Shown one piece after another: positions 17,365-25,237 of a stretch of DNA of 39,286 bases. Below the pieces are notes generated by a model. It was not told the DNA's origin. It did not search any database and saw only the letters and a program-made list of their open reading frames with translations. A program made the position numbers and the translations under genes. Source of the stretch: a virus; the IMG/VR virus record IMGVR_UViG_3300032288_006283, positions 1 to 39,286 of that record, one strand, 5' to 3'. Every line of letters begins with the position of its first letter. Positions within the stretch are counted from its first letter, which is position 1.

Positions 17365-18233
17365 CTTAATTTATCTCTTTCAATCCTTTTTATAATGTTG
17401 TCAGCAATTACCTGATGACACTTAAGTGAAGGATGATGATCCTTCGGTGTAATCAAAAAGCTTTCTTCGTCCCATTTTATAGTTAATTCAGGATTATATG
17501 ATTTATTGTGCATAGCTCCAGGAGACATTAAATCTGAAATACTATCATACAAACTTCCTTTATATTCCATCTTTAAAAATCTTTCTGATAAAAACGGATC
17601 TTTATTTATAAATTCAACATATTCATTGGGCCAGGTAAAAAGAAGTGTTTTCATTCCCATTTCTTCACAATACAGTAGGAATTTTTTAACACGATCTATA
17701 CTCTTCTGCTTATAGTCCTCTATCCACGTTTCAAGCTCAAATCCCTTTCTCTCCATCCATCCTAAAAAATGATCTGCATAAGCAGGTTCAGAAATTTGAT
17801 GGAAAGCAATATCATACGTATCAGTTTCACTTTGAAGAAGAAAATGGTCTCTTTGCCATTGTGTTAATTGGAAAATGACATAAGAAATTTCTTTTGGATC
17901 GATCGGTGGCACTTTATATCCATTTAAAACATGCCCAGGAAATTCTTTTGCAAAGCAGTGCATCCACCAATCGATAGCACCCTCGTTTGATCCTCCATTT
18001 CCGGGATAAACAAATTCAAAAGAATCGAAATGATCAGCAACAATTCTTGGATATCGAACAGATTCCATAAACTTTATGTGGGGATAACTCACTAACTTCG
18101 AATCATAAGCATCTGGAGGTGGTTCCTTGAGACTTGGAAGATTACTATAATAATAAAGCCCTTGTCCCCAGGTGAAAGAACACCCAGCGAAGATCATGCC
18201 CTTATAAATTCCTAATTCTTTCTTAAATAACAT
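17361..18233 (-). CDS. SGNH/GDSL-like hydrolase or acyltransferase, paralogue B
   Basis: The 290-residue paralogue carries FAGCSFTWGQG (Ser19), a GNGGSNEG segment for the block III Asn, and a C-terminal KDHHPSLKCHQVIADN block. An N-terminal extension of 10 residues precedes the region shared with paralogue A. An alternative start inside that extension (Met13) would leave the fold intact; the upstream one is preferred because paralogue C has an extension of equal length. It is the partner upstream of the 829-residue glycosyltransferase-like gene, overlapping it by four bases. Deacetylation or acetyl transfer on glycans is a family-based inference. Confidence 0.7.
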   Translation of the reverse strand: MLFKKELGIYKGMIFAGCSFTWGQGLYYYSNLPSLKEPPPDAYDSKLVSYPHIKFMESVRYPRIVADHFDSFEFVYPGNGGSNEGAIDWWMHCFAKEFPGHVLNGYKVPPIDPKEISYVIFQLTQWQRDHFLLQSETDTYDIAFHQISEPAYADHFLGWMERKGFELETWIEDYKQKSIDRVKKFLLYCEEMGMKTLLFTWPNEYVEFINKDPFLSERFLKMEYKGSLYDSISDLMSPGAMHNKSYNPELTIKWDEESFLITPKDHHPSLKCHQVIADNIIKRIERDKLR

Positions 18234-18239
18234 CTATTT

Positions 18240-18959
18240 TTATAATTTGAAATGCTCCATAATTCTAGCTGCCAATCCCTTCAAAGGTTCAAGAGCAGGA
18301 TGTGATTTATCGTAGAAAAGAGACTCGTCCCGAGTTGCTGCAAGAATCTTATCTCTGATAGCAAGTTCTCTCTGAATGATGTCTTCACCTATAGCCGGCC
18401 AATCCCAAAGGCTTCCTTTCCATTTTTCTAGCCATTCAAATGCATGGCTTTCTGGGCATTCCTGTCCTGCTATCTCCTGTCTCCAATTATCAATTCTAAA
18501 TTCTGCCCAGTCTAGCAGGTGGGATCTTGTTCCTCTAATAGGTGCATGACCTCCTATAATCGCCCATTTAGTAGCAGGAAATTCCTGCTTTAACCTTGTT
18601 ACCGTTCCGTAAATTTCTTCTGCCTTCAGATCTAAAGCTCCATCATATCCCACCTGCTCGATTATTTCATTTTGTTGCTTTGCACCCCATTCGCCAGATA
18701 AAAAATCTCTTACAAGCTCGCTATGAAACCAGATAACAAGATCTGCTTCGCATGAGGTTCCTTTAGTAGCGTTTAAAAAGACCTCCGCTTGTTTCAATTG
18801 GGCATGATTCTGATTGCCTCCCCAGCCCTTATTAAAAGTTGGGTGGCCTTTTTTCATAAATTGGTATTCGAGCCAATCCCCTGCCATTGTGTTTCCGTTC
18901 ATCCATGTGTGCCATGGAGAAATTGCCCAGGTGTCTCCAAGTAATAAAATATTAGCCAT
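18240..18959 (-). CDS. Distant SGNH-like protein with Thr at the nucleophile position
   Basis: The 239-residue protein begins with LLLGDTWAIS, aligning with the SGNH block I GDS but with Thr10 in place of Ser. A GWGGNQNHAQL segment fits block III, VIWFHSE follows, and KSHPALEPL supplies a C-terminal His-Pro like block V. It is not a close paralogue of the three large SGNH proteins around it. It might be inactive, Thr-dependent, or use a nearby Ser (Ser14). Its start overlaps the upstream paralogue gene by eight bases, so it is translated together with it, perhaps as a partner. Confidence 0.55.
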   Translation of the reverse strand: MANILLLGDTWAISPWHTWMNGNTMAGDWLEYQFMKKGHPTFNKGWGGNQNHAQLKQAEVFLNATKGTSCEADLVIWFHSELVRDFLSGEWGAKQQNEIIEQVGYDGALDLKAEEIYGTVTRLKQEFPATKWAIIGGHAPIRGTRSHLLDWAEFRIDNWRQEIAGQECPESHAFEWLEKWKGSLWDWPAIGEDIIQRELAIRDKILAATRDESLFYDKSHPALEPLKGLAARIMEHFKL

Positions 18960-19836
18960 TGTTTTCCTTATTTTCTATAAAATTTATAATGTTTTGAGCT
19001 ATAATTTGATGACATTTTAAGTTTGGATGACTGTCGTTTGGCGGAACATCGAACATCTCGTAGTCCTTAAAAATTGTCAAATGAGGATTTTCTTTGAGCA
19101 TATAATCAATACACTCATAGTTTTTACTAGCATGATTTATGGTTATAAATCTTTCCAATAACCACTTGTCGTTTTTTAATCCCTCTAAATATTCATCAGC
19201 GTATGTTAGGATGCACGTCTTAATCCCGTTCTCCTCACACTCCTGAAGAAAAGACTTTACGTTATTTAAACTCTTGGTAATCAATACGCTATTTAATTCT
19301 GTAAAATTGGTTTTGTTTTTTTCCAGATAACTTAGAAGCATGTCGTTGTATGGTCTTTCCCTACTGTTATCCCATGCCCATTGAACAGGAAGGTTTATAA
19401 TCTCTCCTTCATGTTCATATTGAAAATGATCCCTCATCCAATGGGTCAATTGAAAAACAACATACGAAACATCTTCATATTCTATGAACTCTACAGAATC
19501 ATAACAATCCGGCTGAAAAGCTTTAACCTTAGCTCCTTTCTCCCTATTTTTAAAACAATTACTCCAGTAGTTTACTATCTGATCGTTTGCCCCTCCATTA
19601 TTGGGGTGAACTAACTCAAACGAGTTGAAATGTTTTGCAACGATTCTGGGATATCTTACAGCCTCTTTGAATTTGTGATGTGCTTCTTTAAGAAGCCCTG
19701 GATTATAACCAAAGGCGTGCGGAGGATTAACTAAGGTTTCCATATTACTGTAGTAATATAGACCCTGTCCCCATACATAGGAACACCCAGCAAATATCAT
19801 CCCTTTGGTTACTTTAGAATCTTTTTTTGGTACCAT
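18952..19836 (-). CDS. SGNH/GDSL-like hydrolase or acyltransferase, paralogue C
   Basis: The 294-residue paralogue has FAGCSYVWGQG (Ser19), NNGGAND for block III and NDSHPNLKCHQIIAQN for the His block. WGQGLYYYSNM and RYPRIVAKHF match paralogues A and B. The catalytic set looks intact in all three copies. This is the first gene of the reverse-strand cluster, downstream of a box reading TACATATAAAG that resembles the late-promoter elements in the window. Three copies spread through one operon, each next to a different enzyme, suggest each acts on a different acceptor. Confidence 0.7.
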   Translation of the reverse strand: MVPKKDSKVTKGMIFAGCSYVWGQGLYYYSNMETLVNPPHAFGYNPGLLKEAHHKFKEAVRYPRIVAKHFNSFELVHPNNGGANDQIVNYWSNCFKNREKGAKVKAFQPDCYDSVEFIEYEDVSYVVFQLTHWMRDHFQYEHEGEIINLPVQWAWDNSRERPYNDMLLSYLEKNKTNFTELNSVLITKSLNNVKSFLQECEENGIKTCILTYADEYLEGLKNDKWLLERFITINHASKNYECIDYMLKENPHLTIFKDYEMFDVPPNDSHPNLKCHQIIAQNIINFIENKENNG

Positions 19837-19841
19837 ATTCT

Positions 19842-19850
19842 TTATATGTA
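19842..19850 (-). promoter_or_regulatory. Weak late-promoter-like box upstream of SGNH paralogue C
   Basis: The reverse strand reads TACATATAA, differing from the recurrent GATATATAA element at two of nine positions. It ends only five bases from the start codon at 19836. The forward strand of the same divergent region holds ATATATAG (19881-19888) before a small ORF. Function is inferred from similarity alone. Confidence 0.3.
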
Positions 19851-19908
19851 TCTTTTGTGAATTGGTCCCGAAAACTTAAAATATATAGTAGATATAAGCA
19901 GTAATTAG

Positions 19909-20025
19909 ATGAAAAAATTAATCAACTGGATAAAAGAATATTTCGATAAAAGAAAGAGAAAGAAAGAATTTTTAAAAAAGATAGAAGAGCTCAAAAAAAG
20001 AGATCCCTTTACTTACAACCACTAG
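19909..20025 (+). CDS. 38-residue basic, helical small protein
   Basis: An ATG-TAG frame encodes 38 residues starting MKKLINWIKEYFDKRK, then a run of Lys/Glu heptads and ending RDPFTYNH. The N-terminal part is amphipathic with Ile, Trp, Leu and Phe on one face, and the whole is strongly basic. An AT-rich box (ATATATAGTAG) lies 20-30 bases upstream. It could be a membrane-surface or nucleic-acid-binding peptide. Support is only the frame, composition and its position as first gene of the forward cluster; it may be non-coding. Confidence 0.4.
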   Translation: MKKLINWIKEYFDKRKRKKEFLKKIEELKKRDPFTYNH

Positions 20026-20062
20026 GTAAATTTAAAAAACCTCGAAAACTTATCCAATTTCG

Positions 20063-20077
20063 TACTAAAATTTAGTA
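20063..20077. repeat. Perfect 7-bp inverted repeat abutting a start codon
   Basis: TACTAAA and TTTAGTA are separated by one A; the last A is also the first base of the kinase ATG at 20077. It could be an operator for a dimeric repressor. A hairpin hiding the start is less likely because the loop would be too small unless the inner pairs open. Confidence 0.4.
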
Positions 20078-20508
20078 TGATTTACTTACTTATAGGCCAG
20101 CCAGGAACAGGTAAAACCGAAATGGCAAACAGATTAGTTAACCACCTCGGGAAGAAAGAAACAATCTGGATCGACGGAGACGATCTGAGGGAGATTTTCC
20201 CTAACACCGATTATTCCTATTCTGGAAGAATTCGCAACATCGAAAAATCCTTTACTATAGCTCGTTTTATGAGCCAAAAAAATTACAATGTGGTAATAAG
20301 TATGGTTTGTCCTTATCGTGCAATTAGGGAGGATTTAAAAGCGAATAACGATGTTATAGAGGTGCTCTTTAAAAGGAGTCATTATGCAGGAAAAGAGAAA
20401 TTTCATGCTAGTGATTTTGAATTCCCACTGAAAAACTTTTCGATATTCGAAAATGGTGATACCATCGATGAATCATTCGAAAATCTTAAATCATTAATAG
20501 GAGTATAA
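20077..20508 (+). CDS. APS-kinase-like P-loop kinase (CysC family)
   Basis: The 143-residue protein has a Walker A loop GQPGTGKT (7-14) followed by the adenylylsulfate-kinase hallmark IDGDDLRE (32-39), then R-N-I-x-K (53-57) and MVCPYRAIRE, matching the family's 'SPxRxxR' segment. APS kinase turns adenylyl sulfate plus ATP into PAPS, the donor for sulfotransferases, and two sulfotransferase-like genes lie downstream. It is shorter than cellular CysC (about 200 residues), mainly at the C-terminus. A related small-molecule or nucleic-acid-end kinase is the alternative. Its start codon overlaps an inverted repeat. Confidence 0.72.
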   Translation: MIYLLIGQPGTGKTEMANRLVNHLGKKETIWIDGDDLREIFPNTDYSYSGRIRNIEKSFTIARFMSQKNYNVVISMVCPYRAIREDLKANNDVIEVLFKRSHYAGKEKFHASDFEFPLKNFSIFENGDTIDESFENLKSLIGV

Positions 20509-20512
20509 TAAT

Positions 20513-20890
20513 ATGAAAAAATACGCACTCTACATCGGAAGATGGCAAAATTGGCACAAAGGTCACAGATGGTTAATCGACCAGCAATTGGACAAAGGAA
20601 AAAATGTATGGCTGGCAATCAGGGACGTTCCACAGGATGAAAATAACCCTAAAAGCGCATCCCAGGTATTTGAAGAATTAAAGATTGAACTTCTTGATCT
20701 GATCCAGGAAGGTAGATTATTCATTTCGGTCATTCCTGATATTGAATCGGTAAACTACGGCAGAGGGGTAGGATATGATGTGATCTATCATGAACCCCCA
20801 GCAGATGTTGCAGCTATCAGCGGAACTGCTATCAGAACGGGTCACATGTCACCTGATGGATCAATCAAATGTGATGAAAGTAAAGATTAG
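20513..20890 (+). CDS. HxGH nucleotidyltransferase (cytidylyl/adenylyltransferase-like)
   Basis: The 125-residue protein starts YALYIGRWQNWHKGH, giving the HxGH motif (15-18), and ends with ISGTAIR (102-108), the second signature of the superfamily. Both ATP-binding motifs are intact, so it should transfer a nucleotidyl group to a phosphate. Candidates include nicotinamide-nucleotide, glycerol-phosphate or sugar-phosphate substrates; the sequence does not decide. It follows the APS-kinase-like gene by four bases, and an AGGAG stretch near the end of that gene may act as its ribosome site. A joint role in activating a group for the tailoring enzymes is inference. Confidence 0.78.
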   Translation: MKKYALYIGRWQNWHKGHRWLIDQQLDKGKNVWLAIRDVPQDENNPKSASQVFEELKIELLDLIQEGRLFISVIPDIESVNYGRGVGYDVIYHEPPADVAAISGTAIRTGHMSPDGSIKCDESKD

Positions 20891-20935
20891 GTATAAAACA
20901 GAAGCAAAGTCTAATGAAATAATCTGACGAATAGC

Positions 20936-21457
20936 ATGTTGTTTTTAAGTGATAAAATTAGCATATTTAGCACTAGCGATTATATTTTTTTAAAAGAGAA
21001 ATGCGATAATTTCATTTCTTCGAAAACACCAAACAGATACGGAAAATATAAAAATTACTATAACAGATATCTTTTCGATTTAAATGACGATAATTTTAAA
21101 AAAATAAATGAAAAATCAATTTCATTTATGAAGAATATGTTAAAATTCGATAAAATTAATTTGGTTGGATCTTGGATTAATATGATTAATCCAGAAACAA
21201 ATAAAGACGACGAATTTCATAACGACGTCTCGGATTTAACACTAATCATATATTTGAATGATGAATTTAAAGGAGGGGAGTTAGAATACATAAACGAAAA
21301 AAATAAGAGGATAAAAATAAATCCGAAAAAAAATTTATACGTTATAATGGATAAAAAATTACAACATAGAGTTTTGCCTGTGATAGAAGGTATAAGATAC
21401 AGCTTAATATTTTTTTTTGAGAGAGAAGGAAAAAAGAAAGAAATTACTTTAATATAA
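20936..21457 (+). CDS. 2OG-Fe(II) dioxygenase
   Basis: The 173-residue protein has H95-x-D97 in FHNDVSD, GGELEYIN as the middle strand, distal His144 in LQHRV and Arg154 in GIRYS, which completes the iron and 2-oxoglutarate sites. It is short for the family, so the N-terminal support domain is reduced. It ends in EITLI, the first of many tails of this kind in the following genes. Its codons are more AT-rich than the neighbours upstream, which may point to a separate origin. The substrate is unknown. Confidence 0.78.
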   Translation: MLFLSDKISIFSTSDYIFLKEKCDNFISSKTPNRYGKYKNYYNRYLFDLNDDNFKKINEKSISFMKNMLKFDKINLVGSWINMINPETNKDDEFHNDVSDLTLIIYLNDEFKGGELEYINEKNKRIKINPKKNLYVIMDKKLQHRVLPVIEGIRYSLIFFFEREGKKKEITLI

Positions 21458-21669
21458 TGCCACTAGTTAAGAGACATATAGCCAAAAGTATAACATACAG
21501 AATTGTTGGAACATTAACTACGGTTTGTTTAACATTGATAGCAGGTTTACCATTAAAATGGGCAGGAATGGTAGGAATTGCCGAACTGATAATAAAACCA
21601 GTCATTTATTTCTTACATGAACGTGCTTGGTACAAATGGAGCAACTATGGACTAAAAAACGAAAAATGA
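21457..21669 (+). CDS. DUF2061-like small membrane protein
   Basis: The 70-residue protein matches the DUF2061 pattern: K-S-I-T-Y-R-I-V-G-T near the N-terminus, two hydrophobic helices (about 16-30 and 36-55) and LHERAWYKW at the end. The family is a small inner-membrane protein of unknown role that is sometimes found near sulfur-assimilation genes in bacteria, which is notable given the APS-kinase-like gene just upstream. It overlaps the upstream stop (TAATG) and the halogenase start (ATGA). It is one of the few proteins in this stretch without an L-I type ending. Confidence 0.75.
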   Translation: MPLVKRHIAKSITYRIVGTLTTVCLTLIAGLPLKWAGMVGIAELIIKPVIYFLHERAWYKWSNYGLKNEK

Positions 21670-22907
21670 AAATAGCAATTATAGGAGGAGGAACTGCTGG
21701 ATGGCTTACAGCGTTAGTTGTTAATAAATTTTGGAAAAATACCAATGTAACGCTAATTGAAAGTTCTAAGATTGGAATTTTAGGTGCTGGGGAAGGAGGT
21801 ACTTCTAACTTTGGTAAAATGCTGGCATTGTTGGATATTAATCAAAATGAATTCTTTGAGAAAACAAAATCAACAGTAAAAGGCGGGTTACATTTATATA
21901 ATTGGACTGGTAATAATGAATTATCAAAACATTTATTCTTTGGTGACGGACCAAATGAATCAAATAAATCATATGCTTATCATTTCGATGCAAGATTGGT
22001 TGCCCAATACCTTAAAGAAATTGCTATCGATAGAGGGGTTAATTGGATCGAAGGAGAAGTGGACGAAATTAAAAATGAAAATAGCATCATTTCAGAATTA
22101 CAATTAAAAGATGGTACAACTATTGATTTGAATTTTGTGTTTGACTGTAGTGGATTTGCTAAAATTATTATTGACAGTTTGCATAAAGAAGAATGGATTG
22201 GATATACCGATTATTTGATGATGAATAAGGCTTTGGTATTCTTTTTACCACAAGAAAACAAATATCAATTAAACGATAGGACGTACACCGAAATGATATC
22301 TATGAATTGCGGATGGATGTTTAAAATTCCATTACAACATAGATGGGGATGTGGTTATGTTTTCAATGACAAATATGCAAATGTCGAGGATGCAAAAAAA
22401 GAGGTCGAAAAACTATTAAATCACGAGGTAACGTTACAAAAAGTATTTGACTTTAACCCAGGAACACATAAAAGAAGTTGGATCGGAAATAGTATATCGA
22501 TAGGGCTATCGTATGGTTTTATTGAACCTCTAGAGGCGACGTCTTTGATGTCAACTATTATGCAATTAAAGAAGTTAATAGATATAAATTTTACTGATGG
22601 TAACATTGATCTGTATAACAAATGGTGTTATCAAATAAATGAACAGAATTTAAACTTCATCAGATATCATTATTTGTGTGAGAGGGATGATACCCAATTT
22701 TGGAAAGATTGTACTTCAATGCCAATACCTCCAAAGCTAAAAAAGATATTGGATAAGAATAACTCAATCACAGTTAGAAGTGATGCGGAATTATTATCAT
22801 CATTTGAATTGGAAGACATATCAACAAATGAACTCACGTTTTTTGTAAACAACTACCGAACCATTTTTAGAAAAAACAAAAAAGTACTTAAAAAAGAATT
22901 GATATAA
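21666..22907 (+). CDS. Flavin-dependent halogenase (tryptophan-halogenase family)
   Basis: The start was set at 21666, where MKIAIIGGGTAGWL puts the FAD-binding GxGxxG at the N-terminus; an in-frame upstream Met (21627) would add 13 residues inside the neighbouring gene. K72 in TVKGGLHLYNW aligns with the catalytic Lys of PrnA/RebH. GFIEPLEATS (285-293) holds the Glu used with it. The family's WxWxIP segment is WMFKIP (217-222), with Phe for the second Trp. At 413 residues it is shorter than PrnA or RebH (about 530). A marine cyanophage halogenase (VirX1) is a known precedent. Substrate unknown; a reductase for FADH2 is not visible here and would be supplied by the host. It ends in KKELI. Confidence 0.85.
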   Translation: MKIAIIGGGTAGWLTALVVNKFWKNTNVTLIESSKIGILGAGEGGTSNFGKMLALLDINQNEFFEKTKSTVKGGLHLYNWTGNNELSKHLFFGDGPNESNKSYAYHFDARLVAQYLKEIAIDRGVNWIEGEVDEIKNENSIISELQLKDGTTIDLNFVFDCSGFAKIIIDSLHKEEWIGYTDYLMMNKALVFFLPQENKYQLNDRTYTEMISMNCGWMFKIPLQHRWGCGYVFNDKYANVEDAKKEVEKLLNHEVTLQKVFDFNPGTHKRSWIGNSISIGLSYGFIEPLEATSLMSTIMQLKKLIDINFTDGNIDLYNKWCYQINEQNLNFIRYHYLCERDDTQFWKDCTSMPIPPKLKKILDKNNSITVRSDAELLSSFELEDISTNELTFFVNNYRTIFRKNKKVLKKELI

Positions 22908-22908
22908 T

Positions 22909-23562
22909 ATGGAAAAAATATACTTTGATGATTCAACATACATTTGGAAAACTAAATTAAATAAAATAAGTGATAAACAAAAAATGTTAGAGGAGGCTCA
23001 TTTAGTAATAAGCTCTCAACCCGACATTAAAACTGATGGATTCGGATATAAAAAAGAGTGGAATGGAAATATAAACTTTATTGGGGAAATCAAGATAGAA
23101 ACCAAATTGGACGAAATTGTACAAATAGGTATTGATAGTTGCAAAGAACTGTATAAAGAAAATAATTTTACTTACAATAAAATTAATACAGATGCTTGGG
23201 TTAATGTTGTGAGATCAAAAAATCCAGTTCAAATACAGTTTCAACATGAGGATTTAAAGGGTGTAGATAAGTTCCACGTTCATACTGATATAAACAGAGA
23301 AATGGAGTCATTTATTCCTCATTACACATACGTTTACTACATACAAATGCCAGACGTCATGAACGGAGAGGATGGCGTTTTATATTTTAGAGGAAAAAAT
23401 AAGAAAGAATATTGGATCAGACCCGAGGAAGATGATTTAATCATTATGGAAGCTGATATGCCCCATTCCCCTAACAATGCGCCAAATTCCACAGTTGATA
23501 GAATAGTTATGGCAGGCAATGTTGGATTTGAATTAATCAAAAAAGAAAAATCGTTAATATAA
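22909..23562 (+). CDS. Putative 2OG-Fe(II) oxygenase
   Basis: The 217-residue protein carries H125-x-D127 in HVHTDIN, distal His186 in MPHSP and Arg198 in VDRIV, with a DGVLYFRGK strand between. This matches the 'putative 2OG-Fe(II) oxygenase' group commonly carried by T4-like marine phages. It starts one base after the halogenase stop and ends in EKSLI. Close coupling suggests it acts on the same product as the halogenase, or on the same protein carrier; this is inference. Confidence 0.75.
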   Translation: MEKIYFDDSTYIWKTKLNKISDKQKMLEEAHLVISSQPDIKTDGFGYKKEWNGNINFIGEIKIETKLDEIVQIGIDSCKELYKENNFTYNKINTDAWVNVVRSKNPVQIQFQHEDLKGVDKFHVHTDINREMESFIPHYTYVYYIQMPDVMNGEDGVLYFRGKNKKEYWIRPEEDDLIIMEADMPHSPNNAPNSTVDRIVMAGNVGFELIKKEKSLI

Positions 23563-23563
23563 T

Positions 23564-24133
23564 ATGTTCATAAAATACATAGAAGATTTTTTAACCAAGG
23601 AGGAATGCCAGTCTATAATAGATTTAGGGTGTTCTTTGGAATTAACTAAAATGAAATCATCTCTGATTGTAAACGGGGAATTGATCGGGGAAAATATAGA
23701 TTATGATGGCAATAAAAGAATGGGTGGATATTTCACTAATAAAATGTTGGATCTCCCATTAATTAAAAAAATTTCAGACAAAATAATAGATCTGTCAAAT
23801 AAGCTAAATCCATTTAAAGGTATATCTTATGTTGGTGTTCCTAAATATTCTTTCAATCAATATGGTATAGGAGATTTTTTAGATTGGCATCCAGATACAC
23901 ACGAAATAATAAACGGAGCAACCATAACATATATTATCCAACTCAATGATGATTACGAGGGTGGAAGTGTAAAATATTCAATAAATGACATCGAATATTG
24001 CGTCAACAAAAAAACAGGTAGTATTTTTGTTTTTGACTCGAATATTCCTCATGCAGTTGATCCTATAATAAGTGGACTTAGGTATTCTATGAACGTGTGG
24101 CCATCTAAGAAAATCAAAAAAACATTATTATAA
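23564..24133 (+). CDS. 2OG-Fe(II) dioxygenase
   Basis: The 189-residue protein has H109-x-D111 in DWHPDTH, the GGSVKYS strand, distal His163 in IPHAV and Arg173 in GLRYSMNVW. The R-Y-S-x-x-x-W ending is typical of phage prolyl-hydroxylase-like enzymes. It ends in KKTLL. It is not a close copy of the other oxygenases in the window, so the five have separate histories. It is separated from neighbours by one base or less. Confidence 0.82.
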   Translation: MFIKYIEDFLTKEECQSIIDLGCSLELTKMKSSLIVNGELIGENIDYDGNKRMGGYFTNKMLDLPLIKKISDKIIDLSNKLNPFKGISYVGVPKYSFNQYGIGDFLDWHPDTHEIINGATITYIIQLNDDYEGGSVKYSINDIEYCVNKKTGSIFVFDSNIPHAVDPIISGLRYSMNVWPSKKIKKTLL

Positions 24134-24925
24134 ATGCTAATAGATAATAAATTCTTCTATTTAAGTTTACCTAGATGTGCATCGACATCTTTTCATTATT
24201 CATGTTTAATTAACGGGGTGGATGTACAAACTTCCAATGGCGAGTGGGAAAAATCAAATAGGGATATTGATTTTAAATCAGTAGATAAGTTAAAATTAAT
24301 GGACTACATCTATCATGGTCATGAATCTATTGTGGAATTACAATCTAAATTCGGAAACAGCTATCCTGTAATTTCAGTGAGAAGACAAAGACACGAAAGG
24401 TTTTATTCTTTATATAAGCACATTCTATTCGATTTTCAAAGACTTGGTTTCGTTAAATTTTATGAGGCATTTTCTAAAATATCCATTAATGAACTATTCT
24501 TTTTTACTAAAGATGATATCATAAATAAAAAACAAAGATGGAATATCATATGTGACCACTTAATTGATAGGGGATTATTGGAAGAAAGGTTAGACATATC
24601 TGTAACATCAAAATTCAGAAAATCTGAAGAAGAGTACTTTAAGCGGGATCGAATGGGATATGCTGTTAATATGATAGATATATTGCTAACTCCGATTTCT
24701 TTCTGGACAAACAATGACCCCAACATAATTTGGTTTGATTTTGAAGAGCTATGGAAATTAGAAAATTGGGTTTCTGAAAGAATAGAAAAACCTTTCCAAT
24801 TATACCCAGTAAATTCGAGCAAACACATGGAATGTAAAATAGTTTTGGATGATAATTTTAAGGAGATGTATGATAAAATATATGATTATTATGACTTTCC
24901 GAAGAATAAGAAAACATTGATATGA
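24134..24925 (+). CDS. Sulfotransferase-like protein
   Basis: The 263-residue protein opens with LSLPRCASTSF (10-20), the phosphosulfate-binding loop of sulfotransferases, near the N-terminus as expected. VISVRRQRHERFYSLYKH supplies the second conserved region with Arg and a Ser/Tyr run that binds the 3'-phosphate. No signal anchor is present, so it should work in the cytoplasm using PAPS. The APS-kinase-like gene at 20077 could supply that donor. It ends in KKTLI and overlaps the next gene by four bases (ATGA). Confidence 0.75.
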   Translation: MLIDNKFFYLSLPRCASTSFHYSCLINGVDVQTSNGEWEKSNRDIDFKSVDKLKLMDYIYHGHESIVELQSKFGNSYPVISVRRQRHERFYSLYKHILFDFQRLGFVKFYEAFSKISINELFFFTKDDIINKKQRWNIICDHLIDRGLLEERLDISVTSKFRKSEEEYFKRDRMGYAVNMIDILLTPISFWTNNDPNIIWFDFEELWKLENWVSERIEKPFQLYPVNSSKHMECKIVLDDNFKEMYDKIYDYYDFPKNKKTLI

Positions 24926-25209
24926 TTGATTACAAAGAGATATTTGAAGCTTGGAAGGCATCTTTTAAACCCAATCAGCAGCAGGAGGAATTGGCCCAAA
25001 AAAGGCTTAATGTGTGCCTGGAGTGCGATCAGAGAAGAGAGGTATTAAAGGGGGTTGAATGGTCAGCATATTGTAACGATTGTGGGTGTCCGATAAATAA
25101 AAAAATCTTCTCCAAACACTACAATCCATGTACAAGAGAGTATTGGGGGGAGGTAGATTCAGAATATATGGAGCCCTCTCCAAGAAAAAATACCAACACT
25201 ATAATTTAA
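24922..25209 (+). CDS. Small zinc-ribbon protein
   Basis: The 95-residue protein has C-x2-C (CLECD), then C-x2-C-x-C (CNDCGC) and a final Cys in YNPCTREYWG. This resembles the small zinc ribbons often found in T4-like phages, where the spacing suggests one bound Zn. It ends in NTNTII. No catalytic motif is present. It lies between a sulfotransferase-like gene and the Hint-domain gene. It may be a protein-binding or nucleic-acid-binding adaptor. Confidence 0.7.
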   Translation: MIDYKEIFEAWKASFKPNQQQEELAQKRLNVCLECDQRREVLKGVEWSAYCNDCGCPINKKIFSKHYNPCTREYWGEVDSEYMEPSPRKNTNTII

Positions 25210-25237
25210 GGTATATACATTATAAAGAAAGAAAACT

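Noticed and set aside
16420-17415. Forward open frames at 16420-16710 and 17149-17415
   Set aside because: They are antisense to the duplicated 829-residue protein, whose two halves align across this region.
21627-21665. Longer N-terminus for the halogenase
   Set aside because: It adds 13 residues before the FAD-binding strand inside the DUF2061-like gene; the ATG at 21666 gives a normal start and an ATGA overlap.
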